Assembly: GCF_014779555.2 (NCBI RefSeq)
Contig: NZ_CP094357.1
Span: forward strand, 1,178,001-1,242,000
Length of the DNA stretch: 64,000 bases
Reading direction: 5' to 3'
From: Lysobacter capsici
GTDB lineage: Bacteria > Pseudomonadota > Gammaproteobacteria > Xanthomonadales > Xanthomonadaceae
A model generated the notes under the pieces. It searched no databases. It was not told the DNA's origin and was given only the letters and a program-made list of their open reading frames with translations. Below, piece by piece: positions 26,201-33,654 of this stretch. The position numbers and the translations under genes were made by a program. Position 1 is the first letter of the stretch; every line of letters begins with the position of its first letter.

Positions 26201-26372
26201 CACGATCGGCATCGTGGTGATCTTCGGCGTGTCGTTCTCGACCCTGCTGTCGCTGTTCATCGTGCCGGCGTTCTACGTGCTGCTCGCGCGCTTCACCAAG
26301 TCGCCCGAAGCGGTCGCGCACGAGCTGGAGAAGCTGGAGAAGGAAACGCCGCAGGTGGACGGGCACGCTTGA
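23247..26372 (+). CDS. RND-family multidrug efflux pump, inner-membrane subunit
   Basis: Proton-driven trimeric exporter of the hydrophobe/amphiphile (HAE1) type. The 1041 residues show the N-terminal IRRPVFATVMSLLLITLGV helix, a large periplasmic loop, proton-relay Asp401 and Asp402 in GLVVDDAIVVMEN, and Lys925 in GLAAKNGILIVEFAN. Twelve membrane helices are expected in two duplicated halves. Which drugs it handles cannot be told. The start overlaps the stop of the small upstream ORF by ATGA, so translation depends on that frame or on reinitiation. It probably partners a TolC-like protein coded elsewhere. Confidence 0.95.
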   Translation: MMLSDVSIRRPVFATVMSLLLITLGVMAFSRLTLRELPAIDPPVVSVDVSYPGASAAVVETRITQVLEDALAGIEGIESIESRSVNGRASISIEFTLQREIEAAANDVRDAVSRVSNRMPDEADPPQIEKVESDADPILWLNMSSKQMDTLQLSDYAERYIVDRLSSVDGVAQVRIGGQQRYAMRIWLDQDALAARDITVNEVEAALGAENVELPAGRIESESRDFTLRVARSYQKPADFAQIPLKKGADGYVVRLGDVAKIQLDSAERRAYYRSNGEQNIGLGIVKTSTANSLDVARAVREAADQIRPGLPQGTDIFVAFDTTVFIESAVERVYHTLVEAIVLVLIVIWLFLGSFRAALIPAVTVPVCLIAAFIPLYMFDFSINLLTLLALVLCIGLVVDDAIVVMENIQRRADLGEPSLVAAARGTKQVAFAVIATTAVLVAVFLPVGFMEGNTGRLFRELSVALAGAVALSAFVALTLTPMMSSKFVRPHSEEKSNFINRWMNARLDGVSRRYKGLLDHTVERPWLFGVLMLIAMALSFVLFKFVPSELAPQEDRGSFQISILGPEGAGYDYTVKQVQQVEKIIASHTGPDKTIQRYNPRVPGGFGASEEMHTGRIAVFLQDWDKREVSTADVADGLRGELSQLTGVRALPQVGGGLVRTRGQPIQIVLGGPEYVELAQWRDRLLARIEQNKGLFSADSDYKETRPQMRVEIDRQRAADLGVSVTDIGHALETMMGSRRVTTFVQNGEEYDVIVQANRDLRTSPADLSAIQVRARDGGLIPLSNLVTLNELAEPGSLNRFNRLRAITISAGLAPGYTMGEAVAWLNQVVAEELPDQAQIDWKGESREYQKAGGAVLMTFTLALLVVYLVLAAQFESFIHPFVIMLTVPLGVLGALLGLWMTGGTLNLFSQIGIVMLVGLAAKNGILIVEFANQLRDEGRSIHEAIVESSAVRLRPILMTSIATVVGAVPLVLAGGPGSASRATIGIVVIFGVSFSTLLSLFIVPAFYVLLARFTKSPEAVAHELEKLEKETPQVDGHA

Positions 26373-26409
26373 TCGCGGTCTAGTCCTGAGAGGTTCGCGT
26401 GGGTATCCC

Positions 26410-26497
26410 CCTGTAGGAGCGGCGTGAGCCGCGACCGCGACATCCATTGACGACGCAAGCGCGATGTCGCGGTCGCGGCTCGCGCCGCTCCTACAGG
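26410..26497. repeat. Inverted GTAG-REP pair after the RND operon
   Basis: CTGTAGGAGCGGCGTGAGCC and GGCTCGCGCCGCTCCTACAG face each other about 40 bases apart, between two convergent genes, where such pairs may act as transcript 3' ends. Confidence 0.85.
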
Positions 26498-26548
26498 GCG
26501 TTTACGCGCTTGCGCAGCGCCGGGCGCATTGCGGTCCGCGTTCCCGTG

Positions 26549-26944
26549 TCAGGCCGATTCGATGACTCGCCCGCACTCGTACCCGCGCATCCGCGCCAGA
26601 ATCCGCAGTGCATCGGCTTTTCCCGCCAGTTGCTCAGGCCACTGCAGACTCAGGCTGTCGCCGAATTCCAGATCCCTGAGCCCGGTGGTGTTGAACACGC
26701 CATCGATCGACCGCTCACCGACCCCGATGCGCTCCGCGCCGCCATAGCCCCCACGGCTCTGATCGTCGCGCTCCAGATAGATCGCGTCCATGCCGCCGTC
26801 GCGATCCTGCGGCTCGATCTCGCAGGCGCAGACGATATGCAGCACGTCCAAGGGGTTTTGTTCCGAGGCGAAGCCCAGGCTGACCCAGAGGTACTCGCCG
26901 TCTTCCTCGCCCGAATGGGCTTCCTCGATCCGATAGGTCTTCAT
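26549..26944 (-). CDS. Hypothetical protein, possibly Imm10-like
   Basis: A 131-residue acidic, soluble protein without signal peptide. It begins MKTYRIEEAHSGEEDGEYLW, with AGGAG 8 bases upstream of the start. A central segment (AIYLERDDQSRGGYGGAERI) and a following beta-rich part (FGDSLSLQW) recall the Imm10 family of small immunity proteins, which carry a similar E..Q..GGYGG stretch. This is a recollection-level resemblance. No toxin gene is adjacent. It sits 26 bases after the PTH2-like gene on the same strand, so both probably share a transcript. Confidence 0.5.
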   Translation of the reverse strand: MKTYRIEEAHSGEEDGEYLWVSLGFASEQNPLDVLHIVCACEIEPQDRDGGMDAIYLERDDQSRGGYGGAERIGVGERSIDGVFNTTGLRDLEFGDSLSLQWPEQLAGKADALRILARMRGYECGRVIESA

Positions 26945-26970
26945 CTTTGCTCTCCTGTCGGTCGCGTGAT

Positions 26971-27291
26971 TCACGCGATCGCCGGCGCCTCGCGGTACAG
27001 CCTCAGGAACTTGAACATCTTCGGCCACTCCTCGCGCGGTTTGAACACGATCGCCACCTCGCGGCCGTCCAGCGCCGATTCGGTCAGCACCACGTGGTCG
27101 GCGACCTGTTTGGCGTTGTCGAACTCGGTCGCGTTCACCTTGCACACGGCCTTGAAGAACGGCCCGTCCAGCCACCGCGCCACCTCCGGCGTGTCGCGGA
27201 ACTTCAGATAGCCGGCCAGCGAGGCATGGGCGACGGCGACCATGGCGAAGCCGAGCGGGATGTCGTCGCGGACCAGGATGTACATTTTCAT
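26971..27291 (-). CDS. Small PTH2-fold-like protein
   Basis: A 106-residue protein that reads like a degenerate member of the PTH2 (archaeal-type peptidyl-tRNA hydrolase) fold. MKMYILVRDDIPLG is the first strand, and AVAHASLAGYLKF occupies the place of the family AQCAHAALGAY helix. Then come KAVCKVNATEFDNAKQVADH and a final strand-helix. The active-site Lys and Gln of true PTH2 are missing, so hydrolase activity is doubtful. No clear ribosome site precedes the ATG at 27291; an in-frame GTG at 27363 would add 24 residues. It is divergent from the next acetyltransferase. Confidence 0.6.
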   Translation of the reverse strand: MKMYILVRDDIPLGFAMVAVAHASLAGYLKFRDTPEVARWLDGPFFKAVCKVNATEFDNAKQVADHVVLTESALDGREVAIVFKPREEWPKMFKFLRLYREAPAIA

Positions 27292-27380
27292 GAAGTCGAA
27301 GGGCCGTTGTGGAGCCGATGAGGCGGGAGCGCCGGCCGACGCGATTTGCAGCGGGGCAGCCACGTAATTAGGCTAATCGT

Positions 27381-27941
27381 ATGAACCTTCCCCCCTCAGC
27401 CGCCAGCCCGCCGCCGCGGGGCGACGGTTTCGTGCTGCGCCCGTGGCGCCTGGACGACCTCGACAGCCTGGTCGCGCACGCCAACGACGAGCAGGTATCG
27501 CGCGGCCTGGCCGATCGTTTTCCCTATCCCTACACCCGCGAGGACGGCGAGCGCTTCCTGTCCGGCGGAGTGATCGACATGGCCGAGCCGGTGTTCGCGA
27601 TCGAAGTCGACGGCCGCGCCTGCGGCGGGATCGGCGCGCATCCGGGCAAGGGCGAGCGCGCGCATTCGGCCGAGTTCGGCTATTGGCTTGGGCGTTCGCT
27701 GTGGGGCGCGGGCCTGATGACGCGCGTGGTCGCGGCGTTCGCGCCGTGGGCGATGAACGAACTGGCGCTGTACCGGTTATATGCGACCGTGTTCGATCAC
27801 AATCCCGGTTCGGCGCGGGTGTTGCAGAAGAACGGTTTCACCGAAGAAGGCGCGCAACGTTGCGCGGTGGTCAAGCGCGGGCAACTGCACGACCTGCGGG
27901 TGTTCGCGAAAGTACGAAGGAGTTTGAACGATGCAACGTGA
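27381..27941 (+). CDS. GNAT-family N-acetyltransferase, RimJ/RimL type
   Basis: A 186-residue acetyltransferase. It begins with FVLRPWRLDDLDSLVAHAND, continues with a middle sheet (AIEVDGRACGGIGAHPGKGE), the acetyl-CoA region WLGRSLWGAGLMTRVVAAFA, and ends with VFDHNPGSARVLQKNGFTEEG. This is the arrangement of RimJ/RimL relatives. The acceptor is unknown. Its last 11 bases overlap the start of the RNA methyltransferase gene, so the two are coupled, which hints at a shared role around ribosome or RNA modification (inference only). Confidence 0.9.
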   Translation: MNLPPSAASPPPRGDGFVLRPWRLDDLDSLVAHANDEQVSRGLADRFPYPYTREDGERFLSGGVIDMAEPVFAIEVDGRACGGIGAHPGKGERAHSAEFGYWLGRSLWGAGLMTRVVAAFAPWAMNELALYRLYATVFDHNPGSARVLQKNGFTEEGAQRCAVVKRGQLHDLRVFAKVRRSLNDAT

Positions 27942-29172
27942 CGATCCGCCGCGCGGTCCGCGCAAGCCTTACAGCGGCCACGGCCCGCGCAAAGACACCG
28001 GTGCCGGCACGGGCCAGGGCGCAGGACAGGGTGCGGGCCAAGGCCCGTGGCGCAGCGGTCCGCGCCGCGACGACGAGCCGCGGCCGCCGCGTCAGGGCGC
28101 CGCGCCGCCGCGCGCGCCCGATGCGTCCGGCCCATATCGCGCCGCGCCGCGTCCGCCGGCCGGCGACAGCCCGTACCGCAACAGCGGCGAACGCCGCGCG
28201 CGCGAGCCCGCGGCCGTGGACCCGGCGGCGGTGCCGCATCGCAGCGGCCACGCCCATCCGCACGATCGCTCCGAGCGCCGCGACCAGCGCCATCGTCACG
28301 GCGACGACACTCGCGAACTGCACGCGCGCGAACGCAGCGAACGGCATGCGCGCGCCGAGCGGCCGTATCGCGAACGCGACGACGAGATCGACGGCGGTCC
28401 GGGCGAGGACGATTTCGGATCGCCTTCGCCGCAGCGCGCGCGCCGCGACGCCGAGCTGCGCCTGTATGGGCTCAATGCGATCCGCGCGGTGTTCGCGCGC
28501 CGGCCGCAGGCGATCCGCAAGCTGTATCTGGATTCGAACCGGATCCCGCAGCTGCAGCCGCTGCTGGCGTGGTGCGTGGCCAATCGGGTCGGTTACCGGG
28601 TGGTCGAGCAGACCGACCTGGACAAGCTCGCCGCGAGCAGCCATCACGAAGGCGTGGTCGCCGACGTGCTGCGCGAGGAACCGGTGTCGCTGTCGGAATG
28701 GCTGCGCGAACTCGCGCCGGGTCCGCAACTGGCGATCTGGCTCGACGGCGTCGGCAATCCGCACAACCTCGGCGCGATCCTGCGTTCGGCCGCGCATTTC
28801 GGCGTGAGCGCGGTGCTGTTGCCCAAGGACGGATCGCTGGCCTTGTCGGGCGCGGCCGCGCGCGTTGCCGAGGGCGGCGCCGAGGTCGTGCCGATGGTGC
28901 GCATGGGCCGCAGCGACAACGCGCTGGCGCAATTGCGCGGCTCGGGTTTCAGCCTGGCCGCGACCGTGGTCAGCGGCGGCGACGACGTATTCGCCACGTC
29001 CTTGCCCGAGCGCCTGATCTATGTGCTCGGCGCCGAAGGCGAGGGCATGGACCGCGACCTGGCCGCGGCCTGCGACCGGCGTTTGTCGATTCCCGGCAGC
29101 GGCAAGGTCGAAAGCCTCAACGTCGCGGCGGCGACGGCGGTGCTGCTGGCGGCGTGGCGCGCGCGGCGTTGA
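27931..29172 (+). CDS. SpoU/TrmH-family RNA 2'-O-methyltransferase with long disordered N-terminus (YfiF-like)
   Basis: SAM-dependent ribose methyltransferase of the SPOUT class. The 413 residues fall into two parts. Residues 1-170 are Arg/Pro/Gly/Ala-rich low complexity with many charge blocks. From about 174 a substrate-binding domain begins (LRLYGLNAIRAVFARRPQAI), followed by the knotted catalytic domain: motif 1 GVGNPHNLGAILRSA, motif 2 YVLGAEGEGMD, motif 3 SGKVESLNVAAATAVLL. The layout resembles E. coli YfiF and RlmB relatives. The target nucleotide is not predictable. The tail probably aids RNA binding. Confidence 0.88.
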   Translation: MQRDDPPRGPRKPYSGHGPRKDTGAGTGQGAGQGAGQGPWRSGPRRDDEPRPPRQGAAPPRAPDASGPYRAAPRPPAGDSPYRNSGERRAREPAAVDPAAVPHRSGHAHPHDRSERRDQRHRHGDDTRELHARERSERHARAERPYRERDDEIDGGPGEDDFGSPSPQRARRDAELRLYGLNAIRAVFARRPQAIRKLYLDSNRIPQLQPLLAWCVANRVGYRVVEQTDLDKLAASSHHEGVVADVLREEPVSLSEWLRELAPGPQLAIWLDGVGNPHNLGAILRSAAHFGVSAVLLPKDGSLALSGAAARVAEGGAEVVPMVRMGRSDNALAQLRGSGFSLAATVVSGGDDVFATSLPERLIYVLGAEGEGMDRDLAAACDRRLSIPGSGKVESLNVAAATAVLLAAWRARR

Positions 29173-29230
29173 GCCGCGGCGCCTGATCGCGCACGACCCG
29201 GCGCGGCAATCGCCGCGAATGTGGGGCCGC

Positions 29231-30205
29231 CTTTGTAGGAGCGGCGTAAGCCGCGACCGCGACATCCACATACGATGGATGCGTGGGCTTGTCCGATCCG
29301 CCCGAATCATCAGACCTCATGCCGGCGCGGTGGGTGAGGTTTCGCGGTCGCGGCTCGCGCCGCTCCTACAGGGAGCGGTCGGCCTGACGTCGCAGCGGTG
29401 AAGCCGTCGCGAGTTTGAAATCGCATCCGATTCCGTAGGACACCACCAACGCGGCCCATCGCCGCTTATGTGGGTTAGCCCCCTGTAGGAGCGGCGCAAG
29501 CCGCGACCGCGACATCCACATACGATGGATGCGTGGGCTTGCCCGATCCGCCCGAATCACCAGACCTCATGCCGGCGCGGTGGGTGAGGTTTCGCGGTCG
29601 CGGCTCGCGCCGCTCCTACAGGGAGCGGGCGACCTGACGTCGCGGCGGTGAAGCCGTCGCGAGTTTGAAATCGCATCCGATTCCGTAGGACACCACCAAC
29701 GCGGCCCATCGCCGCTTATGTGGGTTAGCCCCCTGTAGGAGCGGCGCAAGCCGCGACCGCGACATCCACATGCGACGGATGCATGGGCTTGTCCGATCCG
29801 CCCGAATCATCAGACCTCAGGCCGGCGCGATGGGTGAGGTTTCGCGGTCGCGGCTCACGCCGCTCCTACAGGGGAGCGGGCGACCTGACGTCGCGGCGGT
29901 GAAGCCGTCGCGAGTTTGAAATCGCATCCGATTCCGTAGGACACCACCAACGCGGCCCATCGCCGCTTATGTGGGTTAGCCCCCTGTAGGAGCGGCGCAA
30001 GCCGCGACCGCGACATCCACATACGATGGATGCGTGAGTTTGCCGTTCCGCTGAATCATCAGACATCAGACATCAGACATCAGACATCAGGCCGGCGCGG
30101 TGGGTGAGGTTTCGCGGTCGCGGCTCGCGCCGCTCCTACAGGGAGCGGTCGTTCTGACGTCGTGGCGGTGAAGCCGGCGCGAGTCTGGAATCGCGACACA
30201 GCACG
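29231..30205. repeat. Four tandem ~250-bp units containing inverted GTAG-REP pairs
   Basis: Units start near 29232, 29482, 29732 and 29983. Each holds TGTAGGAGCGGCG...CCGCGACC, a mini-palindrome ACATCCACATACGATGGATG, the inverted REP about 110 bases later, and a long shared tail (CGAGTTTGAAATCGCATCC, CACCACCAACGCGGCCC). The last unit is truncated and contains a short ACATCAG tandem at about 30060-30090. Copies are nearly identical, implying recent unequal exchange. No gene lies inside. Confidence 0.9.
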
Positions 30206-30232
30206 CGTCGCGATTCCATCCTGCTGAGCGGC

Positions 30233-30892
30233 TCAACCCAGTTGCTTGATCGCCTCGAGCACCGCCGCGTACTCCTCGGCGCGTTCCGGCGATTTCAGCA
30301 TCGCGTCCAGGCAGATCGAGGTCGCGGCGATCTGCACGGCCTGCAGCTGCTGCCGGTATTCGGCGGCGCTGACCTTTTCGAGCCCGTCGACGAAGGCTTC
30401 GATGCTGACGCGATGGGCGTAGGCGAACGCGCCGGCGGCGCCGAGGGTGTACTGCTGGGTGGCATCGATCGCATCGAGTATTTGCGAACTGACCGCGCTG
30501 CGGGTCGTCGCCAGTTGCTTGAGCTTGCTCGCGGTCGCTTGCACGTCGGCCTCCAGGGCCTTGGGGGCGGGAACGGTGGTTTGCGCGCCGGAGGCGATGC
30601 CACCGCCGGATTCGGTGCCGTCCGCGGACGGTTCACCGGGCCGGAACGCCGCGCTGGCCTGGGAAAACAGCGTCACCGCGCCTTGCGTGGCCGCCGACGC
30701 ATTGATGATGCATTGCTGCTGTTGCGCGCTGACCGCGTTCTCCACCATCACACCGGTGACGTGGGCGATGCTCTGGTAGATCTGCGCGATGGCCATGGCC
30801 GGCGCTTGCGCGACGGTTTTGATGTTGGTCTGGGTGACCGCGTCGGTGATCTGCGAATTCACGGCGCCGGAAACGGAAGCTGCCTCATCCAT
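30233..30892 (-). CDS. RebB-family (R-body-related) protein with an internal second repeat
   Basis: A 219-residue protein. Residues 9-60 (GAVNSQITDAVTQTNIKT..., then APAMAIAQIYQSI, ending in QQQQ) match the RebB family, structural proteins of the contractile protein ribbons called R-bodies. A Gly/Pro-rich hinge (about 84-112) leads to a second, weaker copy at 131-170 (SAVSSQILDAIDATQQYTLG). Usual RebB proteins are about 100 residues, so this is roughly a double-length form. AGGAC lies upstream of the ATG. No other reb gene or sigma factor of such loci is in the window. Confidence 0.75.
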   Translation of the reverse strand: MDEAASVSGAVNSQITDAVTQTNIKTVAQAPAMAIAQIYQSIAHVTGVMVENAVSAQQQQCIINASAATQGAVTLFSQASAAFRPGEPSADGTESGGGIASGAQTTVPAPKALEADVQATASKLKQLATTRSAVSSQILDAIDATQQYTLGAAGAFAYAHRVSIEAFVDGLEKVSAAEYRQQLQAVQIAATSICLDAMLKSPERAEEYAAVLEAIKQLG

Positions 30893-31295
30893 GGTGGGTG
30901 TCCTGTGCGGGAAGGGATGCAGGCGCAGCGGGTTTGCCGGCCTTCGTTGCGGTTACAACGCAATTCGGCGGACAGACCGGGCGTCGGGCGCGGCGTGGCG
31001 GCGGTTATGCGATGCGCATCGCATTGCGCGGTCGCGCACGGATGAAGTCGGGGCCATACCGCTCGCCGCGGTCTAGCGATCCTGTAGAGATGTCGGGCCC
31101 GAAAGGCGTCGTCCTGCGATTCGCGGAGATGGGCGCATCGGCCGTGTCGAGCAAGTTCGCCGGCCTTGCCGCATCGCGTGGAGCTGGCGGCGAGCCGCTT
31201 TGCGCGAAGGCGACCAGCTTCGACGTCCTCGCCCCGACGTCTTCGCTCCGTCGCGGCGCGCCTTGAGCAAGGCGAGCAACCTGAAACCACGGGCC
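30893..31295. other. Gene-free stretch between the RebB gene and the M28 peptidase terminator
   Basis: About 400 bases upstream of the RebB gene. Several frames are open but none has a codon pattern, start context or motif worth calling. It should hold the RebB-gene promoter; no clear -35/-10 pair was identified. Confidence 0.5.
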
Positions 31296-31334
31296 AAAAA
31301 AAACCGCCCTCTCCCTGATCCGGGAGAGAGCGGT
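31296..31334 (-). terminator. Intrinsic terminator of the M28 peptidase gene
   Basis: On the minus strand ACCGCTCTCTCCC pairs with GGGAGAGGGCGGT, followed by eight T residues, 25 bases past the stop. Confidence 0.9.
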
Positions 31335-31358
31335 CCTGTCAGCCATCGCCGGCCGCGC

Positions 31359-32771
31359 TCACTCCTCCGGCGGAGTGACCTTCTTCGCCGCGCTGCCGAA
31401 ATCGCCGTCGGCCGATGCGGCCAGATACGCGAACACCGCATACGCGGCGACGTTCTGCGCCAGCGCCTTCGGGTCGATCTTGTCGAGCGTATCGTCGGGC
31501 GTGTGGTGGTAGTCGAAGTAATCGGTACCGTCCTGCGCCAATCGCGCCCAGGCCAGACCGCCGGCCGCGAACGGCGAGATGTCCGGGCCGGGGCCGCCCT
31601 TGCCCGGGGTGTGTTCGATGCCCAGCGGCGCCAGCGCCTGCGCGATCTGCGCGTCGGCGGTCTTGGCGTAGTCCGGCGCCGAACTCGAATAGGCGTAGAT
31701 GCGGCCCGCGCCGAAGTCGCTTTCCGCGCCGATCTGATGCTTGGCCACGTCGGCCGCGTGCTTGGCCGCGTAAGCCTTGCCGCCGTACAGACCCTGCTCT
31801 TCGTTGGCGAAGGCGATGACCCGGATGGTGCGCGCCGGACGCAGCTTGCTCTGGCCGATCAGCTTGGCCGCGGCCATGGTCAGGCCGACGCCGGCGCCGT
31901 CGTCGATCGCGCCGGTGCCCAGATCCCACGAATCCAGATGGCCGCCGATGATGACGACTTCGTCGGGCTTGCTCTTGCCGCGGATCTCGCCGATCACGTT
32001 GTGCGAGGTCGCCTCGCCGTCCCAGCCGCAATCCAGCGCCACGCGCACGCGGGTCGGGCCGAGCGCGGCCAGCCGCGACAGCTGCGCCGCGTCCGGCGCC
32101 GACAGGGCCGCCGACGGAATCGGCTTGAGCCCGTCGTCGAAACGGGTGATGCCGGTGTGCGGCATGCGGTGCGAATCGGTACCGGCCGAACGCATCAGGA
32201 AACCGCTGGCGCCGGCGCGGATCGCCGCCGACGGACCGCGGCTGCGCACGCGCCCGCCGGGGCCGTAACCGGCGCCGTCCTTCGCGCGCGGCATGGCGAA
32301 GTCGACGAAGGCGATCTTGCCGGCCAGCGAACCGGCCGGCACCGCTTCCAGCGCGGCCAGGTCGGCGAAGCGCGCGACCTCGCCCTCGACCGTGCCGGCC
32401 GGGCTGCCGCCGAGCGCGGTCAGGGTCAGCGGCTGCGCATTCGCGCCGAGCACCTGCGCGTGTTCGCTGCGACGTTCCCACTTCGGAAACGTCACCGGTT
32501 CCAGCCACACTTTGTCGAAGCCCAGTTCGCGGAATTTCGCCTGCGCCCAGGCGACCGCGCGCGCGTCGGCTTCGCTGCCGGCCAGGCGCGGACCGACCTG
32601 CGTGGTCAGCGATTCGGTGATCTTGTAGCCCAGGTCGCTGGCGAGCGCGCGCTCGCGCAGTTCCGCGGCGGCGTCGATCGCGGCCTGGGGTATGCGCGTT
32701 TCGCGCGGTGCGGCCACGGCAGAGCCGACGAACAGTACAGCAGCCATCGCTGCCCACAACGGTGCGCGCAT
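31359..32771 (-). CDS. Secreted M28-family zinc aminopeptidase with PA domain
   Basis: A 470-residue exported metallopeptidase. The signal peptide is LWAAMAAVLFVGSAVAA. A protease-associated insert lies at about residues 125-240 (GTVEGEVARFADLAALEAV...). The M28 catalytic domain follows with two-zinc ligands GGHLDSWDLGTGAIDDGAG (His and Asp) and ANEEQGLYGG (Glu pair), then GPDISPF and the last ligand in YHHTPDDT. GGAG stands 8 bases before the ATG at 32771. Expected to trim N-terminal residues from extracellular peptides, in keeping with a lytic, protein-degrading lifestyle. Confidence 0.93.
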   Translation of the reverse strand: MRAPLWAAMAAVLFVGSAVAAPRETRIPQAAIDAAAELRERALASDLGYKITESLTTQVGPRLAGSEADARAVAWAQAKFRELGFDKVWLEPVTFPKWERRSEHAQVLGANAQPLTLTALGGSPAGTVEGEVARFADLAALEAVPAGSLAGKIAFVDFAMPRAKDGAGYGPGGRVRSRGPSAAIRAGASGFLMRSAGTDSHRMPHTGITRFDDGLKPIPSAALSAPDAAQLSRLAALGPTRVRVALDCGWDGEATSHNVIGEIRGKSKPDEVVIIGGHLDSWDLGTGAIDDGAGVGLTMAAAKLIGQSKLRPARTIRVIAFANEEQGLYGGKAYAAKHAADVAKHQIGAESDFGAGRIYAYSSSAPDYAKTADAQIAQALAPLGIEHTPGKGGPGPDISPFAAGGLAWARLAQDGTDYFDYHHTPDDTLDKIDPKALAQNVAAYAVFAYLAASADGDFGSAAKKVTPPEE

Positions 32772-33060
32772 CCCCAATCTCCTCAGCGGGCCTTGCCGTC
32801 CGGAAGGTCGGGCGGCACAGGCGAAACGTCGAGCTTAGCAACCCGAGCGGCGCTCGCTATCTGAGGAAAGTCACCCCGCGGCTTGAGCGTTTTTTGTCGC
32901 TGGCTATCGCGAGGCTTGAGGCGGGCCGCGCCGGCGTGGCCGACTTTGCCGTTCTTGTGGTTTCGCCCGATCGCCATCGTGGCGGCGAGGTATTTTGCGG
33001 AAGGGGCTGAAGCCCCTCCCACAAAAGACTTCGAAATCGCGCTGCGGCCCGTGCAAGCGC

Positions 33061-33094
33061 AAAACGAAACGGCCGCGCTAGGCGGCCGTTTCGG
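33061..33094 (-). terminator. Intrinsic terminator of mscL
   Basis: On the minus strand CGAAACGGCCGC and GCGGCCGTTTCG form a 12-bp stem followed by TTTT, 20 bases beyond the mscL stop. Confidence 0.85.
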
Positions 33095-33114
33095 ATGCGA
33101 CTTGTGTCGAGAAC

Positions 33115-33534
33115 TCAGAGCGTGGTCTTGCCCTGCAGCGAATCGCGAATCTCGCGCAGCAGCAACACGTCTTCCGGGGTCGCCGCGACCGGCGCTTCGA
33201 CCGGCTTGCGCACCTTGTTGTAGGCCTTGAGCACGATGAAGATCACGAACGCGATCAGGATGAAGTCGATCGCGGTCTGCAGGAACATGCCGTACTTGAT
33301 CGCGACTTCGGCCGCGACTTCCTTGCCGGCCGCGTCGAGCTGCGAAGGCTTGAGCACGTACTTCCAGTCGCTGACGCTGACGCCGCCGGTCAGGTAGCCG
33401 ATGCTCGGCATCACGATGCCGTCGACCAGCGCGGTGACGATCTTGCCGAACGCCGCGCCGATCACCACGCCGACGGCCAGATCGACCACGTTGCCGCGCG
33501 CAATGAACTCTTTGAACTCGCTGATCATGCCCAT
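33115..33534 (-). CDS. mscL: Large-conductance mechanosensitive channel
   Basis: Inner-membrane emergency valve that opens under hypo-osmotic shock. The 139 residues have the N-terminal amphipathic helix ([20 protein letters not shown]), pore helix TM1 with [18 protein letters not shown], a periplasmic loop, TM2 ([19 protein letters not shown]) and the cytoplasmic C-terminal helix bundle ([15 protein letters not shown]). GGGAGAG precedes the ATG at 33534. The gene has its own terminator and looks monocistronic. Confidence 0.97.
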   Translation of the reverse strand: MGMISEFKEFIARGNVVDLAVGVVIGAAFGKIVTALVDGIVMPSIGYLTGGVSVSDWKYVLKPSQLDAAGKEVAAEVAIKYGMFLQTAIDFILIAFVIFIVLKAYNKVRKPVEAPVAATPEDVLLLREIRDSLQGKTTL

Positions 33535-33654
33535 CGCATGCTCTCCCTGGTTGCGGCTGGACCGTGACGGACCAGACGGTTGACGACATCGAATACGGCG
33601 CTGAATCGGGTACTTGGCTGGGCGCTCACTCGCCGGGCCGGACTATACGGACGC

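Noticed and set aside
29231-30205. CRISPR-like regular repeats
   Set aside because: Unit length is about 250 bp with nearly identical content throughout; there are no unique spacers of 30-40 bp and no cas genes.
30893-31295. R-body partner genes next to the RebB-type gene
   Set aside because: Frames in the upstream gap show no RebA/RebC/RebD-like helices and no start signals.
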